A stretch of DNA of 64,000 nt from Druceiella hillmani (Eukaryota > Arthropoda > Insecta > Lepidoptera > Hepialidae), in NCBI GenBank assembly GCA_039881145.1, contig JAYKKI010000091.1, positions 2,953,501-3,017,500 on the forward strand, read 5' to 3'. The translations under genes and the position numbers were made by a program. Numbering within the stretch: the stretch's first letter is position 1; every line of letters begins with the position of its first letter. Under the pieces are notes generated by a model. That model saw only the letters and a list, made by a program, of their open reading frames with translations. It was not told the DNA's origin and ran no database searches. Below, piece by piece: positions 1 to 10,400 of the stretch.

Positions 1-125
1 GTTGTAATACAACGAAACCTAGGTCGTGGTAAAGAATGTAAAGTAGAAATAATACTACATCACGTAGTTTCATATAATTGTGAATAATGAATTTCTACAA
101 AATTAACGCCAAATATATTCAATAG
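1..125 (+). repeat. Hammerhead-bearing repeat, copy 1 (cut by window edge)
   Basis: The first 125 bases match the copies at 7311-7439 (+), 7186-7302 (-) and 44094-44245 (-). The shared block runs from the second half of a hammerhead-like motif (positions 1-29) through a tail ending near GCCAAATATATTCAA. The 5' strand of the motif lies before the window. No coding capacity is seen. By its motif it may be a piece of a Penelope-like element or a retrozyme; this is inference. Confidence 0.75.
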
Positions 126-850
126 AAGATAATAGATAAAGTATCGAATGCAAACATTTCAAAAAAGTATTAAAAACTCCTGGTGGTTCATCTGGAGTTT
201 TACATATCCACATGCATGCTATGAATATTGGTGGAATGTCAGAGCGAGACTCTGAAAGAACCAGCTCTTCAGTTACTGCTAAAAATACTCAGTATCATGT
301 CAGAAACACTAGGAAAATACCTCCGATAAAGAAAATAAACTTATAGATTACTATTTAAGTGTGTTGTCTATGGAGGCTCGTGTGACCAGAATGGTAGCAC
401 TATATGGACTTCTTCAATCGAATTCAGTGAACAACTCTTTTTATTACAGAAAGAAAATAAAAGAAAGATTTGGAAACAATTGCATCTGGTGTTTTGTAAT
501 ATTTGCATAACAATGAAGAATTTTTCACAAGTGCAGGTATGGGAACATTGGAAAAATTGTCAAATGAAATCAGAACATTTCACACAAACATTAGAAAGGC
601 TTTATTATTATTATTTAAGTGAACACAAGAATCCACAACGACGACTGCAACAAACAACCACAAATGGAAGCTGTAACCGCAAGTAATGATTATGGGGTTG
701 AGAAGTTAAGCATTGCAAAACAGTTGGTTTAGTTAAAGATTCGTCTAGAGACAGATCTAAAATCTATTATTATAAGTCGAAATTTGCTTTTATGGTAGTG
801 TCGCCGGCGGCAGACGTGAAGTCTACCGAGCAGCTGCATGTAATTATTTA

Positions 851-1009
851 TTGTTTACGCTGCCTATAATTGTTGAAGTTGAGCAAACTTTTTCTTTCAC
901 CGGCTATTTTTGCGACAAACTGAGAAGCAAGTCAGTCAATAAAATATTGAATGCCTTATCATTTCTGCGACCACATTTTCAGGAGCAGGAAAGTAGAAAT
1001 AATTTGTAA
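851..1009 (+). pseudogene. hAT transposase C-terminal dimerisation domain, relic
   Basis: One frame ending at the TAA at 1007-1009 reads LPIIVEVEQTFSFTGYFCDK, then LRSKSVNKILNALSFLRPHF. This matches the layout of the hAT C-terminal dimerisation domain (LP..S.VER.FS..G......R..L......L.FL). Upstream (about 360-850) is probably older sequence of the same element, with stops in all frames and no catalytic residues that I can place. It is a dead fragment about 430 bp upstream of the first CREB3 exon. Family assignment is from motif memory and fairly sure for the last 45 residues. Confidence 0.6.
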
Positions 1010-1442
1010 TATTTCATTTGTCTTTTCGATTGCAATAATTCTTGTTTGTTTCTTAAATATTACTTGCTTCCTTAATAAAATTATGAATGTTGTTTTTGTA
1101 ATATCAAATCACTTACATAATTACATAATTTAAACCCGTAAATTTGTTACTAGTTATGTAATTGACATCCGTATTTTTGGAGACCCTAGCTACATAATCA
1201 GAAGTTAGTGTAAAAGCAGTGATTAGTGTAAATGTAGGGGTTTACTTAGATTAATTGATTAAATTTATCCTGGGACGTTTCAATATGACTGTAAAAATTA
1301 ATAGAAATTAAATGAAATTGTTGATTAAATATAATAAATATTAATTGGTTCCTTAGCAAAGTGCTAAGAGATATGCTAACTTTATTTTAAATAAAATTAA
1401 TTTTTTTCTCTTTCAATATGTTTTGTGTATTTATTATCATAG

Positions 1443-1542
1443 AGTGAAACAATGCACTGAGGAGAATCAAATGCTGATGAAGAGAATAAAGATTCTCCAA
1501 TCGCAGAATCAGTCCCTCGCTGCGCAGTTGAAGAGATTACAG
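1443..1542 (+). CDS. CREB3-family bZIP factor, leucine-zipper exon
   Basis: Internal exon of a membrane-tethered bZIP transcription factor. It encodes 33 residues starting VKQCTEENQMLMKRI and ending LAAQLKRLQ, with the leucine heptads and the 'TEENQ...L..QN.SL..QL..LQ' pattern of the CREB3/CREB3L zipper, which dimerises after the basic DNA-binding region. The acceptor AG is at 1441-1442; the exon opens with the last base of a split codon (arginine fits the family's NRV). The donor at 1543 is GTTAGT. The basic region must lie upstream of the window. The zipper looks closer to vertebrate CREB3/CREB3L3 than to Drosophila CrebA as I remember it, so no symbol is given. CREB3 factors act in the ER stress and secretory programmes. 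Confidence 0.85.
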
Positions 1543-1927
1543 GTTAGTCTTATCAATGTTTATAAGTCATGCGTTCAAAAGTTTTAATGTTCAAATATTT
1601 GAATGTCATTATGTCTCCTGACCTAGCCCGATAATAATATAATTTGTGTTTGATACGTATTATTGTGTTTGTCATTTTTTATATTTGTGACTGAAATGAT
1701 CATATCTTCTCAGTATTTACACTTTATGGTATAAGTACGTTAATCCAGATACCGAGACTAATAATGTAATTGTCGATAATAATGTGTCACTTATTTCGGT
1801 TAATACTATCAAAGTGAATAATATAAAATTATTTAATTTCACTGTCGCAAAGACTTTACAAGAATACTACTGATGCACCTCTCGTTTATAAAGAATATCA
1901 GTGTAATTATAAGAGTGTTTTGGACAG

Positions 1928-2117
1928 AATGTGGTGACCCGTGGCACGAGCAAGACCGCTCAGCCGGCGACTTGTCTGCTGGTGCTATTGCTGTCGGTAG
2001 CTTTGGTGGCATTACCGTCGCTGCGTGCGCCCGATGATACGCCCACTGCCGCTGCCGACAAAGAGACGACGGCTGCTGTACGCCGAGCGCTCTTGCAGGC
2101 ACCTTTACTCGATGCTA
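1928..2117 (+). CDS. CREB3-family bZIP factor, transmembrane exon
   Basis: Follows the zipper exon in phase 0 (acceptor CAG ending at 1927) and ends with one base of a split codon before GTAAGT at 2118. It encodes about 63 residues: a short linker (NVVTRGTSKTAQ), a hydrophobic membrane segment (ATCLLVLLLSVALVALPSL), then a luminal stretch with VRRALLQAP. CREB3 proteins are held in the ER membrane by such a segment after the zipper and released by site-1 and site-2 proteases. The RRAL sequence about 25 residues after the membrane segment fits the loose RxxL site-1 protease consensus (inference). The exon is GC-richer than the surrounding introns. Confidence 0.88.
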
Positions 2118-2549
2118 GTAAGTATATGTGTTTGTATGTGTTGAAATTTGATTTGAAAGGTGTGTTTTAAGATTCGTGAGATATTAATGAATTTTAATTT
2201 TTTAGAGTGAACGTCTATTTTTGTGGTCCAAAATGAAAACCGAAATCAGAGACATTTCACTTAAATAGCTTCTATTCTAAAATTCACAAAAAAATATTCT
2301 TTTAAAAAAAATTTCAGTACACATTAGAATAGAGTTTTCATAACTACTTTTAATGTTTGCTGAAGGTTTTTTACATTGTTATAATTAATAAGTAAATTAG
2401 AAAGCCTAAGGTAGAAAATTGATGCTTACAAACAGACATTACATTTATTTATTAGACATGTCGTAATTGTAAACTTGTTTAATTTACTTTGTAATTTTTC
2501 AGAAATCATTATAGTAATATTATTTTGACTATGAATTTCATTATTGCAG

Positions 2550-3010
2550 AAGTAGAAGAAGCAAATTTGGATGACGACTATGGCTTTGAGGAAGTTGTAC
2601 CGTTCACAGCTCTCCCACCTGACCACGACTACCAGGCAGTGAGCCGGCGCGGTACTAACTCCCTCCCGCCCGGCTACCTAGATGTGCCCCTCGATGAAGA
2701 GTGGCCTCCTAACCTCAAGCGTGAGCCCAAATACGCCTTTGACCTAGACGATGGCCATGATTACCTTCCACCTATTGTGAAAGATGATAATTATCAAATA
2801 TACCCCCCGCCCGACATCAAACCCGATATAGAGAAACTCAGTATCCCTACTTTAATGCCATTTGCTCGTAATAAAATCATCACGTTAGATGGGAAAATAA
2901 CAAATTCATTTGATTTCAGTATGCCATCTGCAGTAGCCGATGAGACTGTTGTCAATAGCACGGGTAATGCGAAGCCGAGGACTTTGGTATTGAATACGGG
3001 TTCAATATAG
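2550..3010 (+). CDS. CREB3-family bZIP factor, last coding exon (luminal tail)
   Basis: Acceptor TTGCAG ends at 2549. The first two bases complete the codon begun at 2117 (AAA, Lys), so phases agree across all three exons. It encodes about 152 residues, acidic and proline-rich (VEEANLDDDYGFEEVV, LPPGYLDVPLDEEWPP, DDGHDYLPPIVKDD), ending VLNTGSI and TAG at 3008-3010. In CREB3 proteins this part faces the ER lumen; its sequence is poorly conserved in the family, so the assignment rests on splice continuity with the zipper and membrane exons. A candidate poly(A) signal follows at 3244. Confidence 0.85.
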
Positions 3011-6000
3011 GTTTTAGAAATAGTATTGATGATTTAAACACGACAGGAGTTAGATGTAGTTTGACATTAGTTATTCTGAGTGGTGGTTTGGAGGGAAAGT
3101 GTTGGAAGAAATTATTTCAAATTTCTTAATTTCACTTATTTTGCTGCCTGAATAGTGTAACAGTTTAATACCTATTTTAACTACCATCTCAGCCTATTAG
3201 AAGGTAGTTAAAATAACAATTAAAATATTAGTGTTTCGTTTAAAATAAAGATTTGCTCATTTTGTATTTGTATATACCATAGATGTGAAGATTCGACTGT
3301 GCGATCCATATCTTTTCTAGGCTCAAAAATAAAAGAGAGAGCAACTGTTTACGACGACGAGCGATATCTCATTCGTCTGCAACCTGCTGTATAGAAAATT
3401 TGTTTTATTTTCACCATAGATATTTTTACATGGATTATTTTATTTTGTTGGTTGTATATACAAATTTACTTCGTACTATGTTTCAGAGTCCAATATGTTT
3501 ATTTAATCATTTTTTTATTTATTTTATAAACATTACAAACATAGTGATAAATATATTTTTTTTGTGTGTAAGTAATGAAATGGTAAAGAACCCTACAAGT
3601 AATTTCTTAAATAAGTAATTTTTTAAATAAAATTGTTTTTGTATTTTTGCTCCTATTTTATATACATATTTATAATATTATTGTAGTTTGGTATTTCATA
3701 TAAGCAATATCGTACTAAATAAATTGATTTTTCATATTCAACTTATAATTTTATTTAACACTAGTTGTGCCTCACGGTTTCACGCGCATTAAATTCGGAA
3801 TAAGAAAGTTATTTGAATTTTTTTTCTCTCATGTATTGTTCTTGGCTATAAACTATTACCATACCGAATTTCAACAAAATCTTTCAACAAAAATTCTAAA
3901 AATAGGTTTTCTGGCTTGTATCATTCTTTATGCTAAATCGATCATTCTTTTTTAAATATTTTCCATGTATAGAATTCACTGTTCCAATTTTATTATATGT
4001 AGATTATATTTACCATCAGATGAAGCTAAAAAAAAATGGCTAGATTAGTTTGGAATAAGTGATTAAAAAATTAACACTTGCCGGACAATTTTCTTAATAT
4101 AATTTAAAAATGGTGATTTAAAAAAAATAGTGTTTGTTCAATATATTTATTCCGTGAACTTGGTAATGTTATTTCTATGCTTAATAATATGGTCAAATAC
4201 AAATGTACATTTTTATATTAATACAGAAAATACTTAGGCTCATCTACAAAGAAAATATAAGAATGAATTTTGAATTCAACTTCTTTAATGTCACTTCTGC
4301 ATCAGCAAGTGGTATACTCAAATAAAAATCAATATTTTACCCAATAATTTTTGTAAGTAAAAAAGGTAGCCATTTATTGAAAATAAGCAAATATAAATGA
4401 TGTACAATATTTCAATGATGTTTGTTGCTCATATATCTGGTTTTCTATTAAAAAAATGATTGTAAAACGACACAATTTGTATTTTGAAAAAATTTATTAA
4501 TTTTTGTAATAGCTTATTATCACTGTTCCAAATTAACATCTGCTTCTGCAGAAGTCGTTGAAATGTACACAACGAAAGAATCCATTTTTAGTCATTAATG
4601 CTTTTACAGTGGACTGTATCAAAGAAATATTAATTGGAAAACACTGCCAAATATGCCTAGCTTTATTTTAAATGTATAAATTTGATTTAGACGTTTTAAG
4701 TATTTACTTTAAATATATGTTTGCATTGGGAAAGTGTGCAGTTTCCCAGAGGGAATAGTGAGAGCAAAAAGTACGAAAATTATTTTACTTGAAAATCAGT
4801 AAAAATGGAAATCTGTAATAGTAAATAAATTATTTTATTTACTATTTATATAAAAAATTTATTTCTTTTTTTACAATATTTTGTTAGGACAAACATAACC
4901 TAACATTTTTTATTAGCTCATTATTTATGAAATGATCTGCGGGGTTCTTTCTTACTACATCTACACAAAACATATGTATTCACTACTGTGCTTGTAATAT
5001 TTATAAAATTATTTAAATCAAATGAAAAACATAATGAACAATTGTAACTTCATCACTCATAGTTTAAACGTCACTTCATTTTAATTCTTCTTTAATTTTG
5101 TTTTTGTTCTGTATTTATTTTTAATAATTATAATTTGAATAAAAATATTGAAATAAGTATCTTTTAGCCTCCTCTCCATAAGTAGATTTCGACAAAGGTT
5201 TTCTATTTAAAAGAGAATGAAAGCCATTAAGTAAAAGAAAAATCTTTGTCAATTAAGGTGCTTAACTCGATTATAATTAAACACATTTCCAATACATTCT
5301 TAGCTGCTGTCGAAAGAGATATCTCTCTCATTTTTGAGCCTACGGAATGATACGAATCGCATAGTACAATCTTCATACACAAATAGAATCAAACTACACA
5401 ATACTTCATAGGTCTACACGAATGGAATGAAACTTGTCGCAGCACTTTAAATGCACGTATAACAGTATATTATTTATAAATAAAACAACTATCTATTTTA
5501 ACCATCAGTTATTATTCACTGTTCCCTGCTCTATTCCATAAAACAAAATATTATGTTTATATAAATATTACGTAAGGAGCTTTCTTAAATTCTCTGTATG
5601 TGATTGTGAAAAAACTATTTTTTCCTTATTTATATTCAGTAAAACTATTAATGGAGATTAGGTTGTAACATTAATTTAAATAATAACTTCTTTATATTTT
5701 GTTATAGCATTTTATTATTACACAATTTGTTATCCTTTTGTTTTAGATAGCAGAGGCACAGGATTATTTTTATATGAAATAAGGATTATATTATTTGATA
5801 TTTATATAAAATATTTTAATTTTAGTGTTTATGTAAATATAATGTATTTTTTGTTTATGTATAAAGAATACATGTAGAGTGACTTTAAGCAGGTCACTAT
5901 AGGTAGTTTACGTAGTGTATAGGAATACACAAATCTAAGTATACATAAATATTGCTAGGGACCCACATTTCAAAACGCTAGATAGAAAATTTATATTGAT

Positions 6001-7185
6001 AGGTATTTTCAACAGTTACAAGCTGTTCGTTGTTCTCATTTTATTAAAATATTTCGTCCTGGATTTGTGAAGGTTAAAATGTATATACAGAAATACATGT
6101 ATAAATTTGTAGAGATGTTAGATTTTGTAATGTTATTATTAACATTTTTTAAATATAAGAGTTATGGCAATGGTAAATTTCAAAGCAGGTCTTATATTTG
6201 ATATGAATGTTATAAAATACAAATTTGGTCTGCCGTACTGGAGTCCAATTTGAGTGACACAGAAATGTACTGCAATTAATTTGCAAGCTAATAAAATAAT
6301 ACATTTGAAGAAGTAGTGTCCTTGCAAAACTTGAATTTCATCTTTAAAACATTGTATGCTATAATTCTGGTGCTCCATAAAAATTGTTTCAATTTAAGTG
6401 TTAGTAATTTTTAAAATAGTACAATAGTGTATGTATTTCTTGTTTGCAATGAGTTAATTTAATAAATTTTATTCTCTGAATCCAGCTGTTTTTTTACTTT
6501 CTCTCATACATCTAATAACTAATTTCTTCTCCTCCTCGTAAGTATGACAGCGTTAAGAAAGAACCCGGTACACTGTTTAGTTTTTTAAGTATCACCATTA
6601 AAGAGACACCATAAAAGGACGATGACCGCAGTGAGTGTTACTATTGTCGGTCATTGAGTGCAAATAAAGGAACAAAATGAGATTCCTTTATTTTACTAGA
6701 TGGCAATGCTCTTTCTAGTGCTGCTGCTATTGTAGGTTACACAAAAAAATACTGTTCTTGGATATTAAAAATAAATATTACGTAATTTGTATTCATGCAA
6801 AAAATAACACCTATTCATTCAAAACATGTGCCTTAAAAAATCATAGAGTATCATCCACTCCGAGGGAAATTATTATACTTTTAGAGGTCATTATTAAAAA
6901 CTTATTTTCAGCTGTGTTTGTGCCCAGTTTTTAAAAAGAATTTAAATTTAAGATTATATGCAAATATTTCATATGTAAAAATCATATTTTAAGAAAGGAA
7001 TCCAATGTTTTGATAATATTCACAAAAGATATTTGTCGGTCCATGTAAAATAATTAAAGGTGAATATTTACACTTAGTTTCGCAGTTTGTCTTGTGAAGC
7101 GATTACTAAGTTTAGATGACAAATTAATAAAAAGCAAGATATCCTGAATGATCGTATCTCGTGTACCGACTACATGAATTGTTGA
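3011..7185 (+). other. Non-coding stretch: CREB3 3' UTR and convergent intergenic DNA
   Basis: No supported coding region. AATAAA at 3244-3249, 234 bp after the CREB3 stop, is the nearest candidate poly(A) signal; another lies at 6461-6466. Two diverged inverted segments (about 3278-3350 and 5320-5395) share the core TAGGCTCAAAAAT followed by GAGAGAG and may be ends of an old transposon. The rest is AT-rich with no recognised feature. Confidence 0.45.
3244..3249 (+). other. Candidate poly(A) signal AATAAA for the CREB3-family gene
   Basis: Canonical hexamer 234 bp after the stop codon, followed within 30 bp by T/G-rich sequence (TTTGTATTTG). Such hexamers are common in AT-rich DNA, so this is only the first plausible site. 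Confidence 0.4.
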
Positions 7186-7246
7186 ATATATTTGGCGTTA
7201 ATTTTGTAGAAATTCATTATTCACAATTAAATGAAACTATCTTTAA

Positions 7247-7287
7247 CCACGACCTAGGTTTCGTTGTATTACAACATCTTCAGGTGG
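7247..7287 (-). ncRNA. Hammerhead ribozyme-like motif, left palindrome arm
   Basis: Read on the - strand it is identical to the + strand motif at 7326-7366: 4-bp stem I, CUGAAGA core, 5-bp stem II, GAA, 3-bp stem III, and GUC before the predicted cut. See that entry for the fold. Confidence 0.55.
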
Positions 7288-7325
7288 GATATTAGCAAAG
7301 ATCTTTAGATATCTTTGCTAATATC

Positions 7326-7366
7326 CCACCTGAAGATGTTGTAATACAACGAAACCTAGGTCGTGG
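7326..7366 (+). ncRNA. Hammerhead ribozyme-like motif (minimal type I)
   Basis: In order: CCAC (stem I 5' strand), CUGAAGA (core C3-A9), one extra U, GUUGU-AAU-ACAAC (stem II with 3-nt loop), GAA (core), ACC-UA-GGU (3-bp stem III), C17, GUGG (stem I 3' strand). All invariant core bases are present and cleavage would fall after C7362. A very short stem III is what is known for the type I hammerheads of Penelope-like elements and retrozymes. The unpaired U between A9 and stem II is not canonical and could weaken activity. Self-cleavage is inference. Confidence 0.6.
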
Positions 7367-7439
7367 TTAAAGAAATTAAAGAAAGTAGAAATAATACTAC
7401 ATCACGTAGTTTCATTTAATTGTGAATACATGAATTGTG

Positions 7440-10400
7440 TCCAATATTTTTGTTCCCCACATATATGAGAACAAACTCGAATATTCAAAATACCATTTCC
7501 AAATTGGGAGCTTCGTCTCTAATGGGTAAACTAGAAGAATTAAACATTTCTAGAGGTTCACGAAGTTAAATCTGCGATATAACAAGCAACGTTGTAGAAC
7601 ATTTTTGTGCATAGGTTGTGAAGTTTGTTGGAGGGAAACACGTTGTGGCTGTGTCATGGACATACATCACTACCTTTAACTAATGTTTTATATACAATTG
7701 ATAGATTTTGACGACAGCCGACGATTAAAACTTAAACGAACATTGTAGCTTTTCCGAATCAAAAGTTATACTAATCACAAATCTCGATACGCAGCAAAAT
7801 AACCTCAAAATGGCGGCGCTTCCCCCTCCACCACGCACCATGCGTCACTGTTCTCGCTTATCATAATGAATTCTTTGATCCTTTAGCTATCCAGTGGTAT
7901 AGTTTCATTTTTTATGTAGAGGATAGATTTGAAACTGCAACGCCAAACTGTATCCCCCGATTTTGTTATCATTAGGTTTTTTGGATTGCCCCCGTATGGT
8001 ACCAAATTTTAAGACGTATTCACGTCAAAATATAGCGGACACTGCGCAGGAACATCTCACGCAATAGTTTCATTCTGTTGTTCATAAAGTTGTTTTTGGC
8101 AAACTTGCTAATGAGTCAACTGAAATTAAAGTCAGTTTTCTCGACAATATTTATAAAATTCTTGTTTCCAAAACAACTCAAATATTTTTTCTGTATGAAA
8201 AAAATCAAAAACATCCCATAAATATACGCTTTAAAGAAAATGATCTCTATTACTTATAAACCTTTATTAATAAAATTTAAAAAATAAATAGGATTTATTT
8301 TTTAAATTTAATTATAATTTTATTATAATAATTCAATAAATAGGATTTTAATAAAAAAATTATATTTTATTTCTTTAAAATGCACAGACACGCCTGACTC
8401 TTTTCCTTGCATGCAAACTGACAATGCCTGCTGAGCTGCTGGATGGACTTATGTAGCTTGTTTCTCACCCACTCAGAGCAGTAAAAGTAAAAAGAGTGGT
8501 GTAATTATAAGTTTGTGTTTTAATATTATAATTGAATCAAGACTTTGTAAATACCTTTCTACCAAATGAGGATTAAGCATACAAAGCTTTTGTAACTAGA
8601 GGACAATTATATGGGAACAATGGGAAATAACAATCAAAGACCAGTGAAGCACCATTTCTATTAGAAATAAACAAAACTACCCGATGGAAGTTATAAATAA
8701 GTTATACTTATATTTCTTTTACTTAAGTTTTTATCTCCACGTATTCTTTTTGTTAAAAAAAAAATTGTAGATAGAATTTTTTTGAATTACGTACTACATG
8801 GCACATGAACTTGATCATAAGTATCAAAGATGTTCTTATGACAAAGTATCAAGCTCAATTGTTTTTTAATTTTCGTTGTGTATTATTGGAGATTTATTGT
8901 TTTCTTTTTCTACAGTAAAAGGTGTAAATGTTTTCCATAGTCAAGGCAGTAAATGCAGAATTCAGATGGAGGTGAACCTTCTGATCTTGATTTACAGTTG
9001 CAAGTTCCTATTTTATTGGTTATAAGCTTTTAAATAAATTAGGGATTCACAATAATAATAATTATCTAGATTTCCATATTTTAAAAAATTTACTGAATTC
9101 TGTACTCGCCATGGTGAATTTAAATAAACATTTACATTGCTTATTTCTACAGGGTTACTGATAAATAATGATACAATGCTGGAATTGTATCATTTTTGTA
9201 TGGGGACCAAATGTTTTTACCATTTCGACCATAGGTCCCACGGGGACAGTTAATCAGTATCTCTAGCAAAATACATAGTTTAAGTTCATATCCAACATTT
9301 AACCCTGTATAGATTTAGGAAATCTAGAAACAACTTTCCTGTAAATGTTTAAAAATTTCAAGATTGATTGCAGTTACACTTTGGCTTTGTTTATTTAATT
9401 GCATTATTATTCCTGCTACAGGTTAGAAAATGTGCCACAAACTGAAACTCCAAAATTCCTACTGAAAATAGTACATAGTAAATAGTCACGGTAGAGAAAA
9501 TATGAAAAATACCAGCTTTGGGCCTCTTATAGCAAATTGAAAACTTTATGCAGGACGTCCAATTTTTTTCCTATTTCGGACTTGGAATTTTCATGTACTT
9601 TTTTGACTTAAAGTCAATTTGTATCATGATTAAAATAATATTATTAATTGCAGGTTGGAAGTATCACAGTTACAAAAAGAATTAAATAAGGTATTAGATA
9701 AAGTACTTCAAGAACAAAACCCACCCAATGAGTTACCTAATCTTAAGGTTATTTACCTTATAGATTAGGTAAATCATTAAGCTTTTTGAGACCTTACATT
9801 TTTTTTTATCATCTATTAAGTTACTATTTTAAAATAAAAAAAATCTATTTAAATTAGTTTCAATTAATTGTATTGCCAAAAACTAAAATTATAAACAATA
9901 CATAATTGTTTTGTTTTTTCATATCGAACAGAATCATCCAGATATCCAAGAAACCCACATTGGAAGGCAGATTATGTATGTGTCACTTTCATAAAAAATT
10001 AAAAGAAATTTCAAATCATTGGTCTCTAGTGACAAAAATGGTCTCGGTTCAAAATTTAGTCTTTTTGTGCAGATAGTGCGATTTAAAATTTTTCATTGCT
10101 AATTGCAAGTTGCAGGGATTGTATCCATCGGTGGTGGCCACTTGCTTTTACAAGAATTGTCATTGGTATTAAATTTACCCTTGATGTCATATAAAAAATA
10201 CCGAAACTTGCATAACAGTCTTTCCAAAAATTGGGAAAACCATGGTATAAGAGACAAATAATTGTCACTGGTAAATAAAGAAGGAAACTCAAATCAAGTA
10301 TTCAACTGGTGATATTAAGTAATATTCAAAAACGATAATAACATTTCATAAACCATAGGTTGCATATGACGTGGCACTACGTTCTCAGAAAGGATAACGG

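Larger units (their letters stand above)
7186..7439. repeat. Head-to-head pair of hammerhead-bearing repeats (63-bp palindrome)
   Basis: Two copies of the repeat at 1-125 face each other. The central arms 7240-7302 and 7311-7373 are perfect reverse complements over 63 bp, with an 8-base spacer CTTTAGAT. Outside the arms both continue into the shared tail; the left copy lacks about 30 bases (around ACTACATCACG) present in the right copy. Each arm holds a complete 41-nt hammerhead-like motif on its own strand. The exact identity of the arms against diverged tails suggests a recent inverted duplication or gene conversion (inference). Confidence 0.85.

Noticed and set aside
1..7302. The repeat copies at 1-125 (+) and 7186-7302 (-) taken as TIRs of a 7-kb transposon carrying the CREB3 exons
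   Set aside because: A third and fourth copy occur alone or in another arrangement, and the CREB3 exons are ordinary host exons; dispersed repeat copies explain it better.
7790..7860. ATGGCGGCGCTTCCCCCTCC-like start in a GC-richer patch
   Set aside because: The frame stops after 19 codons and there is no supporting splice site or promoter context.
9653..9730. Possible exon encoding VSQLQKELNKVLDKVLQEQ after a TTGCAG
   Set aside because: No matching donor or partner exons in frame, and coiled-coil-like peptides arise easily from AT-rich DNA.
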